A stretch of DNA of 64,000 bases, taken from NCBI RefSeq assembly GCF_902652685.1, contig NZ_CACRUY010000010.1, positions 1 to 64,000 on the forward strand. The letters run 5' to 3'. A model generated the notes under the pieces. The model saw nothing but the letters and a program-made list of their open reading frames with translations, made no database searches and was not told the DNA's origin. This DNA comes from Mycobacterium sp. Marseille-P9652 (GTDB lineage: Bacteria; Actinomycetota; Actinomycetes; Mycobacteriales; Mycobacteriaceae). Position 1 is the first letter of the stretch; each line of letters begins with the position of its first letter. Below are positions 15,809-23,683 of the stretch, in pieces. The position numbers and the translations under genes are program-made.

Positions 15809-17224
15809 GTGACCGAGCCGGCGGCGCTCGCGTTCGAGGAACGGCGGTACGGCCTGCCCGAGCTGGACGCGCTCGCCGACGGGTGGGCCGCGGCCCTGGC
15901 CGGGAGCGGTGTCAGGGAGCACCAACGCGTCGCGGTCATGTCGTCCAACCGGCCGGAGTTCGTCGCGGCCCTGCTGGGGATCTGGCGGCTGGGCGCGACG
16001 GCGGTGTTGCTCAGCCCCGCCTGGCGGCGCGAGGAGGTCGACCACGCGCTCGCGCTGACCCGGCCCACCCACGCCGTCGGCGACCACCCGGTGCTGGGCG
16101 AGGCGATGCCGATGCTGCACCTCGACGAACCCCGGCCCCCCGCGAGCCCGACTTCGGCTGCCCACCAGCCGAACACGGACGCCGTGCTGGTGTTCAGCTC
16201 CGGCACCACCGGCCTGCCGAAGGCCGTCCGCCACACCCACGCGTCACTGGACGCCGCCGTGCGGCACTGGCGGGGAGCCCTACGCATGACCGGGCGCGAC
16301 CGGATCCAAGTCGCCACCCCGCCCTCGCACATCCTCGGGCTGCTGAACATCTTGACGGCGCTGAGGACCGGCGCCGGCCTTCGGCTGCATCACCGATTCG
16401 ACGTCGACAGGATGCTCCACCACATCGAAAGCGACCGCATCACCATCGAAATGGTGGTCGGGCCCATCGCCCTGGCGCTCGCCTCCCATCCCGCCCTCGA
16501 GTCCTACGACTTGTCGTCGCTGCGATTCCTGATGTGGGGCGCGACGCCCGTGAGCGCCGACGTCGCCGAGGCGGTGACCGCGCGCGTCGGCGTCGGTTGG
16601 GTGCCCGCCTACGGCACCACCGAACTGCCGGTCATCGCGTGCAATCCGCTGCGCGGGGCGCGGCTCGACGCGGTGGGGCGCGCGGTTCCGGGCGTGGACC
16701 TGCGGGTGGTCGCACCCGAGACGCGGGAGCCGGTGGGCGCGGGCCGGATCGGTGAGATCGAGGCCCGTTCGGCATCGCTGATGGCCGGGTACCTGCCGCC
16801 CGAGGCGACGGCCGAGGCCGTTTGCGACGGCTGGTACCGCACGGGGGACGTCGGCTGGCTCGACGGGGAGGGGTGGTTGCGGATCACCGATCGGTTGAAG
16901 GAGATGATCAAGGTCCGCGGATTTCAGGTCGCCCCGGCGGAGGTCGAGATGGTGCTGCACGGTCATCCGGCCGTCAAGGATTGCGCGGTGTTCGGCATTC
17001 CCGACGGCGCCAACGGGGAAGCGGTCGTCGCCGCGGTCGCGACGTGTCCGTCGACCGACACCGATGCGCTGGCCGCAGAACTCGCCGCGCGCGTCGAACA
17101 GCGCCTCGCCTCCTACAAACGCCTGAGCCGCGTCGTCTTCGTCCCCGACATTCCCCGCCTGCCCTCGGGTAAGGCGCTGCGCCGAATCCTCAAGGAGCGC
17201 TATGGATGTACGTCTGACACGTGA
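15809..17224 (+). CDS. AMP-binding acyl-CoA synthetase (FadD-like)
   Basis: 471 residues from GTG 15809, which has GGAGGG about 7 bases upstream; GTG 15767 is the longer alternative. ANL-family motifs are present in order: FSSGTTGLPKAVRHTH (P-loop), a YGTTELP adenine-side motif, YRTGDVGWLD, DRLKEMIKVRGFQVAP hinge, and PSGKALRR with the catalytic Lys. It activates a carboxylic acid as its CoA ester. It leads the FadE-FadE-hydratase operon and overlaps the next gene by 23 bases. It is short for the family, mainly in the N-terminal part. Confidence 0.85.
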   Translation: MTEPAALAFEERRYGLPELDALADGWAAALAGSGVREHQRVAVMSSNRPEFVAALLGIWRLGATAVLLSPAWRREEVDHALALTRPTHAVGDHPVLGEAMPMLHLDEPRPPASPTSAAHQPNTDAVLVFSSGTTGLPKAVRHTHASLDAAVRHWRGALRMTGRDRIQVATPPSHILGLLNILTALRTGAGLRLHHRFDVDRMLHHIESDRITIEMVVGPIALALASHPALESYDLSSLRFLMWGATPVSADVAEAVTARVGVGWVPAYGTTELPVIACNPLRGARLDAVGRAVPGVDLRVVAPETREPVGAGRIGEIEARSASLMAGYLPPEATAEAVCDGWYRTGDVGWLDGEGWLRITDRLKEMIKVRGFQVAPAEVEMVLHGHPAVKDCAVFGIPDGANGEAVVAAVATCPSTDTDALAAELAARVEQRLASYKRLSRVVFVPDIPRLPSGKALRRILKERYGCTSDT

Positions 17225-18107
17225 GCAGCAGCAGCTGCGCGACGCCGCCGCCAAGCTGGCCGACGACCTGGGCCCGGCGGCCGTGCAGGATCTCGCCGAC
17301 GACGGCCGAATCACGCGGCTGGACAAGCAGATCGACCGCACCGGGTGGCGGTCACTGCGCTCCGACGGGGCGTCCGGCGTCGAAGTCGCCATCATCGCCG
17401 AGGAACTGGGCCGCCGGGTGGTCGACGCGCCGTTTCTGGGTCCGATACTGGCCGACGACCTCGCGCGCCACGTCGACGCCGACAGCCGGGCGGCGACCGT
17501 CGCCTTCGGTGACCGGGTGCTGGACGGGCGGGGCGCTCGCCGCGCCCTGTGGTTGTCCGGTCACACGGTCATGGGGGCGGGTGTCGAGGACGTTCGCACC
17601 GGTGCGGACCTGACGCGCGCCGACGCGGACGTGGCGGGTACGCCGGCCGCCCTCGGCGAGGTGAGCGCGGAGACGGCCGCCCGGTGGCGGGCCCTTGCGT
17701 TGGTTGCCACCACCGCCGATCTCGTCGGGATCGCCCGCGGCGCCCACGCCGTCGCGTGCGACTACGCGAAAATCCGCGAGCAATACGGCAAGCAGATCGG
17801 GTCCTATCAGGCGGTCGCACACATGCTGGCCGAAACCCTTGCGCTGATCGAGGGTTCGGTGAGCGTGCTGCGCCATGCCGCCTGGGCGGTCGACGAGCTG
17901 CCGGTGGCCGAGGCCGTCCGCGCGGCTCAGATCGCGAAGGTCTACTGCGCGCGCGCCGCGCGCACGGTCTGCGAAACGGCGGTGCAGGTGCACGGCGGCA
18001 TCGGCAACACCTGGGACTGCATGGTTCACGTCTATCTGCGCCGCGCGCTGACGTCGACCGAGCTGTGGCCCGCCCGACTGAAGGAGATCGACTTTGGACT
18101 TTCGTGA
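17202..18107 (+). CDS. Acyl-CoA dehydrogenase, small subunit of a heteromeric pair
   Basis: 301 residues from ATG 17202. It opens MDVRLTREQQQLRDAAAKLA and keeps the C-terminal helical domain with QVHGGIGNTWD. Length is well below the usual ~380, as in the alpha2beta2 FadE pairs known from mycobacterial sterol degradation, where the two subunits share FAD sites. In those the catalytic base is the Glu of GGIGFTWE; here the aligned residue is Asp. It overlaps the next acyl-CoA dehydrogenase by 14 bases, supporting a complex of the two. Confidence 0.82.
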   Translation: MDVRLTREQQQLRDAAAKLADDLGPAAVQDLADDGRITRLDKQIDRTGWRSLRSDGASGVEVAIIAEELGRRVVDAPFLGPILADDLARHVDADSRAATVAFGDRVLDGRGARRALWLSGHTVMGAGVEDVRTGADLTRADADVAGTPAALGEVSAETAARWRALALVATTADLVGIARGAHAVACDYAKIREQYGKQIGSYQAVAHMLAETLALIEGSVSVLRHAAWAVDELPVAEAVRAAQIAKVYCARAARTVCETAVQVHGGIGNTWDCMVHVYLRRALTSTELWPARLKEIDFGLS

Positions 18108-19182
18108 CTCTCCCGACGAGGCGGCCTTCCGCGAGCGCTTGCGCGGGTGGCTTTCCCTGCACGCCAAGGATTTTCCCAGCTCCGGCGACGAGTATTGGGC
18201 CCGGCAGGCGCAGTGGCACCAGGCGCTCTACCGCGCAGGCTTCTTCGGTGTGTCGTGGCCACGGGAGTACGGCGGCCAGGAGCTGGCGCCGGTATACGAC
18301 GTCATCGTCGACGAGGAGCTGGCGCGCGCCGGCTCCCCGCCCCGGCCGAGCGTCGGGTATCTGGTCTTCGGCATCGGACGGCACGCGAGCGACGAGCTGA
18401 GGCAACGCTTTCTGCCCGGCATCATCGACGGCACCGAGCGGTGGTGCCAGGGCTTCAGTGAACCCGGCGCGGGTTCGGACCTGGCGTCGCTGACCACCAC
18501 CGCCCGGCGCGACGGCGACACCTACGTGGTGCAGGGGCACAAGATCTGGACCAGCTACTCCGACGTCGCCGACTACTGCCTGCTGCTGGCCCGCACCGAT
18601 CCCGACGCGAAGCGCCACCGCGGCCTGTCGGCCTTCGTCTTGGACATGAAACAGCCCGGCGTGCAACAGCGTCCGCTGCGCATGATCAACGGCGTCACCA
18701 ACGAATTCGGCCAGGTGTTCTTCGACGGCGCGACGGTGCCCGCAAGCCGGATGGTCGGCGCTCCTGGGGACGGCTGGGCGGTCGCCATGACCGTCGTCGG
18801 GCACGAGCGCGAGCCGTCGACGCTCGGTTACGCGGCCCGGTACGGCAAGCTCGTGCGGAACATGTTCGCGCGCTGCGACGGTGACGTGCCCGACGACCTC
18901 GCGTGGGCGGCCGTCGAGTCCGAGATGCTGACGCACCACGTGCGTCGCCGGCTCTCGGAGCAGCTGGACGGCGTCTCGCACGGCCCCGAAGGGTCGCTCG
19001 ACAAGCTGCTGATGACCTGGGTCGAGCAGTCCGTCGGCCATGCGGCGCTGGCGGTTTCGGGAACCCGCGACCCGGATCTGCTCAGCGCCTACCTGTACAG
19101 CCGCGCGCAGAGCGTGATGGGCGGCACCTCGCAGATACAGAAGAACATCATCGCCTCGCGGATCTTGGGATTGTCGGAGTGA
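18094..19182 (+). CDS. Acyl-CoA dehydrogenase, large subunit of a heteromeric pair
   Basis: 362 residues from TTG 18094, with AAGGAG 8 bases upstream. FAD/substrate motifs are WCQGFSEPGAGSDLASL and GHKIWTSYSD, and the C-terminus has MGGTSQIQKNIIASRILGL. It lacks the GGxG-x-x-E catalytic stretch, which its partner at 17202 supplies in altered form. It would oxidise the acyl-CoA made by the ligase at 15809. The hydratase gene follows after 63 bases. Confidence 0.85.
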   Translation: MDFRDSPDEAAFRERLRGWLSLHAKDFPSSGDEYWARQAQWHQALYRAGFFGVSWPREYGGQELAPVYDVIVDEELARAGSPPRPSVGYLVFGIGRHASDELRQRFLPGIIDGTERWCQGFSEPGAGSDLASLTTTARRDGDTYVVQGHKIWTSYSDVADYCLLLARTDPDAKRHRGLSAFVLDMKQPGVQQRPLRMINGVTNEFGQVFFDGATVPASRMVGAPGDGWAVAMTVVGHEREPSTLGYAARYGKLVRNMFARCDGDVPDDLAWAAVESEMLTHHVRRRLSEQLDGVSHGPEGSLDKLLMTWVEQSVGHAALAVSGTRDPDLLSAYLYSRAQSVMGGTSQIQKNIIASRILGLSE

Positions 19183-19245
19183 TCGCGAACGCGGGCGAAG
19201 CCCGGGTGAAGCGGGTCACGACGATAGAAATAGAAGGAGTCTGAC

Positions 19246-20013
19246 GTGTACGACATGCCCGCGGAAGTCGAAGTCCGGGCCGAAGGTCCGCTGCGGATCA
19301 TCACCCTGAACCGGCCGGACTCACTGAACTCGGTCAACGACGACCTGCATGTCGGACTGGCGCGGCTCTGGCAACGGCTGACCGACGACCCCAGCGCCCG
19401 CGCCGCCGTCATCACCGGGGCGGGCAGGGCGTTCTCGGCCGGCGGCGACTTCGCCTATCTCAAGGAGCTTTCGGCGGATGCCGACCTGCGCGCCAAGACG
19501 ATCCGGGACGGACGCGAGATCGTGCTGGGCATGGCGCGGTGCCGAATCCCGGTGGTGGCGGCCGTCAACGGGCCGGCCGTCGGGTTGGGCTGCAGCCTGG
19601 TCGCGCTGAGCGACATCGTGTACATCGCCGAGGACGCCTACCTCGCCGACCCGCACGTGCAGGTGGGGTTGGTGGCCGCCGACGGCGGACCGCTGACGTG
19701 GCCGCTGCACATCAGCCTGCTGCTGGCCAAGGAGTACGCCCTGACCGGCACCCGCATCAGCGCGCAACGCGCCGTCGAACTGGGGCTGGCCAACCATGTG
19801 GCGGCCGACCCGCTGGCCGAGGCGATCGCCTGCGCCAAGAAGATCCTCGAGTTGCCGCAGCAGGCGGTCGAAAGCACCAAGCGGGTGCTCAACATTCACC
19901 TGGAGCGGGCGGTGCTGGCCAGCCTGGACTACGCCCTGTCGGCCGAGCACCAGTCGTTCACCACCGACGACTTCCGCTCGATCATCACCAAGCTGAGCGC
20001 CGGGAAGAACTGA
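19246..20013 (+). CDS. Enoyl-CoA hydratase/isomerase (EchA-like)
   Basis: 255 residues from GTG 19246 with AGAAGGAG upstream. Crotonase motifs: ITLNRPDSLNSVND, the oxyanion-hole loop AFSAGGDFAYLKE, and VNGPAVGLGCSLVALSDI. The Glu of LLAKEYALTG matches the hydratase Glu164. The position of Glu144 (usually PEI) reads PHV, so the second catalytic acid appears missing and isomerase or lyase chemistry is possible. It closes the operon begun at 15809. Confidence 0.83.
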   Translation: MYDMPAEVEVRAEGPLRIITLNRPDSLNSVNDDLHVGLARLWQRLTDDPSARAAVITGAGRAFSAGGDFAYLKELSADADLRAKTIRDGREIVLGMARCRIPVVAAVNGPAVGLGCSLVALSDIVYIAEDAYLADPHVQVGLVAADGGPLTWPLHISLLLAKEYALTGTRISAQRAVELGLANHVAADPLAEAIACAKKILELPQQAVESTKRVLNIHLERAVLASLDYALSAEHQSFTTDDFRSIITKLSAGKN

Positions 20014-20016
20014 GCG

Positions 20017-20886
20017 TCAGGCGTCGTGGTCGCGGAGGAAGTCGCGCATCACCCGGTCGAACCTCTCGGGTTCCTCGATGAACGGCATGTGGGCGCTCGA
20101 CTCGAAGAGCACGAAGCGCGAGCCGGGGATGCGCCGGTGCATGTCCTCCATGTGTTCGGGCACGCATTCGTCGAACCTGCCGGCGAGAACCAAAGTGGGC
20201 ACCGCGATCTCGGCCAGCCGGTCGACGACGTCCCAGTCGCGGATCGTGCCGACGATGTGAAAGTCGCTGGGGCCGAACATCGTTTCGAAGATTTCGGCGC
20301 CCATCCGCCGGAAGGCGTCCTCGAGTTCCGCGGGCCAGGGGCGGACGCGGCAGAGGTAGGTCTCGTTCCAGGTGCGGATGGCGGCCTGGTAGTCCGGCGA
20401 ATGCGTGGTGCCCGCCGCCTCGTGACGATCGATCGCGGCCTGCGTCGCCGGGTCCAGCTCGGACTTCAGGCGGGCGACCATGCCGGCGAACTGGGGGATG
20501 GACGCGATGGTGTTCGAGATCGTGAGGCTGACCGCCCCCGACGGCACGTCGAGGGCGAACTGCTGCGCCAGCATCCCGCCCCACGAGTTGCCGAAAATGT
20601 GAAAGCGGTCCAGGCCGAGGCCGCGCACCACGGCATCCATTTCAGCCACCGAGCGGTCCATCGTCCACAGAGCCGGATTGGGAGGGCATGGCGAATTGCC
20701 GCACCCCAGTTGATCCCAGAAGATCACCTCACGCTCGTCGGCCAGGCGCTCCAGCGACCGAATGTAGTTGTGCGGCAAGCCCGGTCCACCGTGCACGGCC
20801 AGCAGCGGCAATCCCGCACCGCCGCCCACGCGCCGGAACCACACGTCCCCGCCGGGGACGGCGATCATCCCGTCGCGTCGAGCCAT
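20017..20886 (-). CDS. pip: Proline iminopeptidase-family alpha/beta hydrolase
   Basis: 289 residues from ATG 20886, with GAAGGA upstream. S33 features: oxyanion-hole HGGPGLPHNY, nucleophile GNSWGG (Ser), catalytic Asp in AGRFDECVPE and His in SSAHMPFIEEP. It would remove N-terminal proline or hydrolyse a related amide or ester. Length and neighbours match Rv0840c (pip) of M. tuberculosis from memory, making it one of the backbone markers flanking the inserted blocks. The stop is three bases from the hydratase stop. Confidence 0.8.
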   Translation of the reverse strand: MARRDGMIAVPGGDVWFRRVGGGAGLPLLAVHGGPGLPHNYIRSLERLADEREVIFWDQLGCGNSPCPPNPALWTMDRSVAEMDAVVRGLGLDRFHIFGNSWGGMLAQQFALDVPSGAVSLTISNTIASIPQFAGMVARLKSELDPATQAAIDRHEAAGTTHSPDYQAAIRTWNETYLCRVRPWPAELEDAFRRMGAEIFETMFGPSDFHIVGTIRDWDVVDRLAEIAVPTLVLAGRFDECVPEHMEDMHRRIPGSRFVLFESSAHMPFIEEPERFDRVMRDFLRDHDA

Positions 20887-21001
20887 CGCCGCCGTCCTTC
20901 GAATCGAGTCGTGTGGAATGCGTTTGTGCACCCGCCGCGACGATTCTCCCACGGCGGCCCCGCATTCGATCCCGCCGCGGCGGCCGCGGGATAATGCGCG
21001 G

Positions 21002-21883
21002 GTGAACATCGCCGACCTGATCACCGGCGCGCGCAATGGATCCCCGCGGGCGATCGGTCGGTTGCTCAGCCTCGTGGAGGGCGACGAACGGGACGAGGTG
21101 TTGGCCGCCATCGGCCCGTCGTCGGTCCGCGTCCTGGGCGTCACGGGACCGCCCGGCGCGGGCAAGTCGACAACGATCGCCGCGCTGGTCGGCGCCTACC
21201 GGCAGCGCGGCTGCCGCGTGGCGGTGCTGGCCGTCGATCCGTCGTCGGAGTTCAGCGGCGGTGCGCTGCTCGGCGACCGGATCCGGATGGCGGCCCACAT
21301 CAACGACTCCAACGTGCTGATCCGCTCGGTGGCCTCCCGCGGTCACCTCGGGGGGCTGGCGGCGGCGGTCCCGGCCGCCATCCAACTGCTGGGGGCCGTG
21401 GGGTATGGCGTTGTCTTGCTGGAGACGGTGGGGGTGGGGCAGTCCGAGATCGAGATCGCCGCGCTCGCCGATCCGACCATCGTCGTCCTCAACCCGGGGG
21501 CCGGCGACGCGGTGCAGGCCGCCAAGGCCGGGGTGCTCGAGGTCGCCGACATCGTCGCGGTCAACAAGGCCGACCGCGAGGGCGCGGAACAGACCGTTCG
21601 CGATCTCCGGGCCGAAACCGACGCCCCCATCGTCAGCCTCGTCGCCGTCCGGGGCGAGGGCGTCGACGAGCTGATGGCCGCCATCGACGCACACCACCGC
21701 GCCGACAGCTACGAGCGACGGGTCGCCCGCGCCCGCGCGCAGATCCTCTCGCTGGCGCAGACCCGGCTGCGGTCCCGGCCGGACATCGACGCGCTCGCCG
21801 AGGCGGTGGCCGACGGCCGCGACGACCCCTATTCGGCGGCCGAGAGGCTGCTGTCCGCGCCGCCCGAAACCCACGCTCCGTAA
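21002..21883 (+). CDS. meaB: MeaB/ArgK-type G-protein chaperone of B12 mutases
   Basis: 293 residues from GTG 21002. The G3E GTPase motifs are complete: Walker A GPPGAGKST (49-57), VDPSSEFSGGALLGDRIRM, ETVGVGQSE (switch/Walker B region) and NKAD for guanine. The N-terminal arm of longer ArgK proteins is reduced. Known members load and protect adenosylcobalamin mutases using GTP. The best local client is the split mutase at 8148-10148, though any genomic MutAB is also possible. It is followed by a perfect palindrome at 21910. Confidence 0.88.
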   Translation: MNIADLITGARNGSPRAIGRLLSLVEGDERDEVLAAIGPSSVRVLGVTGPPGAGKSTTIAALVGAYRQRGCRVAVLAVDPSSEFSGGALLGDRIRMAAHINDSNVLIRSVASRGHLGGLAAAVPAAIQLLGAVGYGVVLLETVGVGQSEIEIAALADPTIVVLNPGAGDAVQAAKAGVLEVADIVAVNKADREGAEQTVRDLRAETDAPIVSLVAVRGEGVDELMAAIDAHHRADSYERRVARARAQILSLAQTRLRSRPDIDALAEAVADGRDDPYSAAERLLSAPPETHAP

Positions 21884-21909
21884 CAACCGCCAGCGGGGTG
21901 GACCCCGGT

Positions 21910-21927
21910 GTCCCCCGATCGGGGGAC
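21910..21927. terminator. Perfect 18-bp GC palindrome after meaB (terminator or operator)
   Basis: GTCCCCCGATCGGGGGAC. As RNA it would fold into a 7-bp GC stem with a GATC loop, 26 bases after the meaB stop, and a TTTTT run follows at 21944-21948. That suits a terminator. The complete symmetry would also suit an operator for the dehydrogenase-like gene at 22054. Confidence 0.45.
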
Positions 21928-22053
21928 CCCCGCGTTCCTCCCGTTTTTCGTCCGATCGGTGGAGTTCTCCCCACGCGAGTTTCCCTAACTTGAGGGGTGT
22001 TCGGCTCGGCGGTCACTTCGGCCGACGAGAGCCACCGCGTGAGGAGGCCTGGC

Positions 22054-22962
22054 ATGACGCGCAACCCGGAACTGTCGGAGGCGATCATGGGTGACCAACT
22101 GGAGCTGTACCGCCGGATGTGGGTGCTTCGGCTGCTCGACATGGCACTCGAGGAATCGCGCATCGACGGCCTGCTGAAAGAGGCCATCCAGCCGGCGTTC
22201 GGCCAGGAGGCCGTGGCCGTGGGAGTCGCCGCCGCCCTTCGCCCGGGTGACGAGATCGACACCGCCATACCGCATTTCCGGCACGCCCGCCGGATCGCCG
22301 ACGCCCTGCCGCTCGCCCCGACGATGGCGCGGTTGATCGGCCTGAGGACCGCCTCGAATGAACCGACGGACGGGTTGGCCCTCGGTGACTGGAAGAACTC
22401 CCTTGCCGCGACAACCACTTTGGGGCAGTCGACACTTTTCGCCCTCGGTAACGCGCACCAGCGGTCGCTGGCCGGCGACGGCGACGTCACCGTGTGTGCG
22501 ATCGGGCACCGTGACGCCGACTCACCCGAGTTCACCGCGGCGGCGAGCATCGCGCTGGCGTGGCGGCTTCCGGTGGTGTTCGTCGTCGAGAACGTCCGCA
22601 CGGCCTCCGGGGCGCGTCACGACAACTACGTGCGTCGGGCCGACGGCATGCCGGCGAGGTGGGTCGACGGTAAGGACGTCGTGGCGGTCCGTGACGCCGT
22701 TGCCGGCGCTGTTCATCGCGCCGGCGCCGGCGGCGGACCCACCCTGGTCAGCGCGGTCACCTACCGGACGGATCACCCCGCCGGTGCGGACCCCCTGGTC
22801 TTCGCCCGCCGCCGGCTGACCGCGACCGGTGTTGACGCGGGCCACCTCTACGAGGTCGAACGCCGCGCCCGCCAGCTGGTGGCCGAGGCCGAGCGCGTGG
22901 CCAGGGCGACGTTCCGGGCGGAGGAGCCGCCGTCGGCGAGGGACCCCTTGGTGGGCGGATAG
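22054..22962 (+). CDS. E1-alpha-like dehydrogenase protein with degenerate TPP motif (Rv0843-like)
   Basis: 302 residues from ATG 22054, chosen for GAGGAGG 6 bases upstream; GTG 21997 is a longer alternative. The fold matches the alpha subunit of pyruvate/branched-chain E1: LYRRMWVLRLLDMALEE, AIQPAFGQEAVAVGVAAAL and WRLPVVFVVEN. However the thiamin-diphosphate motif, normally GDG-A...N, reads GHRDADSPE, and no beta-subunit gene is present. It may not bind TPP. It sits beside narL as Rv0843 does in M. tuberculosis. The protein may be a structural or regulatory relic. Confidence 0.75.
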   Translation: MTRNPELSEAIMGDQLELYRRMWVLRLLDMALEESRIDGLLKEAIQPAFGQEAVAVGVAAALRPGDEIDTAIPHFRHARRIADALPLAPTMARLIGLRTASNEPTDGLALGDWKNSLAATTTLGQSTLFALGNAHQRSLAGDGDVTVCAIGHRDADSPEFTAAASIALAWRLPVVFVVENVRTASGARHDNYVRRADGMPARWVDGKDVVAVRDAVAGAVHRAGAGGGPTLVSAVTYRTDHPAGADPLVFARRRLTATGVDAGHLYEVERRARQLVAEAERVARATFRAEEPPSARDPLVGG

Positions 22963-22992
22963 CGCGGTGGGCCGCAGCCGGCCACCTCCGAA

Positions 22993-23634
22993 CTACGTCA
23001 GCAGGCCTTGACGCATAGCCTCGGCGACGGCCGCGGCCCGATCGCTGACGCCCAGCTTCTCGTAGAGGCGTTGGACGTGGGTCTTGACCGTCGACGGGGC
23101 CACATAGAGCTCACCCGCTATCGCGGGGATGCTCTGCCCGCGCGCGATCCGGCCGAGCACCTCGCGCTCCCGCGCGCTGAGGACGGGCGCCGACGGCGCC
23201 GCGCGCTGGCGGATCTCCGCGGCGAGTCCTCCGGCGAGCGCGGGTGCGAGCACCTCGCGGCCCGCCGCGCAGTCGAGCACGGCCTGGACGATCTCCCCGC
23301 GCGTCGAGTCCTTGAGCAGGAAGCCGGCCGCACCCTGCTGCAATGCCTGGTAGACGATCGCCGGCTCGTCGTGCGCCGAGAGCAGCAAAACGCGGGTGGT
23401 CAGGCCCTGGCCCCGCGCGGCCGCCGCCACCTGGGCTCCGTCCATCCCGGGCATCCGGTAGTCGAGCAGCGCGACGTCGGGTTGATGCGCCTTGATCAGT
23501 TCGAGCGCCGCCGCCCCGTCTTGGGCCTCACCGACGACGTCCACCGAACCGCTCGACTCGAGCGCCCGTACGACGCCCTCCCGAAACAGCGGGTGATCGT
23601 CACCGATAACCACACGGGGCTTCGGGGCCGTCAT
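22993..23634 (-). CDS. narL: NarL-type response regulator
   Basis: 213 residues from ATG 23634. Receiver domain 1-120 with acidic GDD, phospho-acceptor Asp58 (LLDYRMPGMDG) and Lys in LLKDST. The C-terminal LuxR/FixJ helix-turn-helix is LSAREREVLGRIARGQSIPA followed by YVAPSTVKTHVQRLYEKLGV. The wording is very close to Rv0844c NarL of M. tuberculosis, and the kinase narS is divergent 49 bases away as there. It should regulate genes of nitrate/anaerobic respiration. Confidence 0.92.
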   Translation of the reverse strand: MTAPKPRVVIGDDHPLFREGVVRALESSGSVDVVGEAQDGAAALELIKAHQPDVALLDYRMPGMDGAQVAAAARGQGLTTRVLLLSAHDEPAIVYQALQQGAAGFLLKDSTRGEIVQAVLDCAAGREVLAPALAGGLAAEIRQRAAPSAPVLSAREREVLGRIARGQSIPAIAGELYVAPSTVKTHVQRLYEKLGVSDRAAAVAEAMRQGLLT

Positions 23635-23683
23635 GGCGAAGAGTGTAAGCCCGGCGGGGCGCCGGGCACAGAAGGGAAACCTG

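Noticed and set aside
21910-21927. DosR-type box near narL
   Set aside because: The palindrome has CCCCC/GGGGG arms with a GATC centre and does not fit the GGGAC-TTNAGTCCC pattern of DosR sites.
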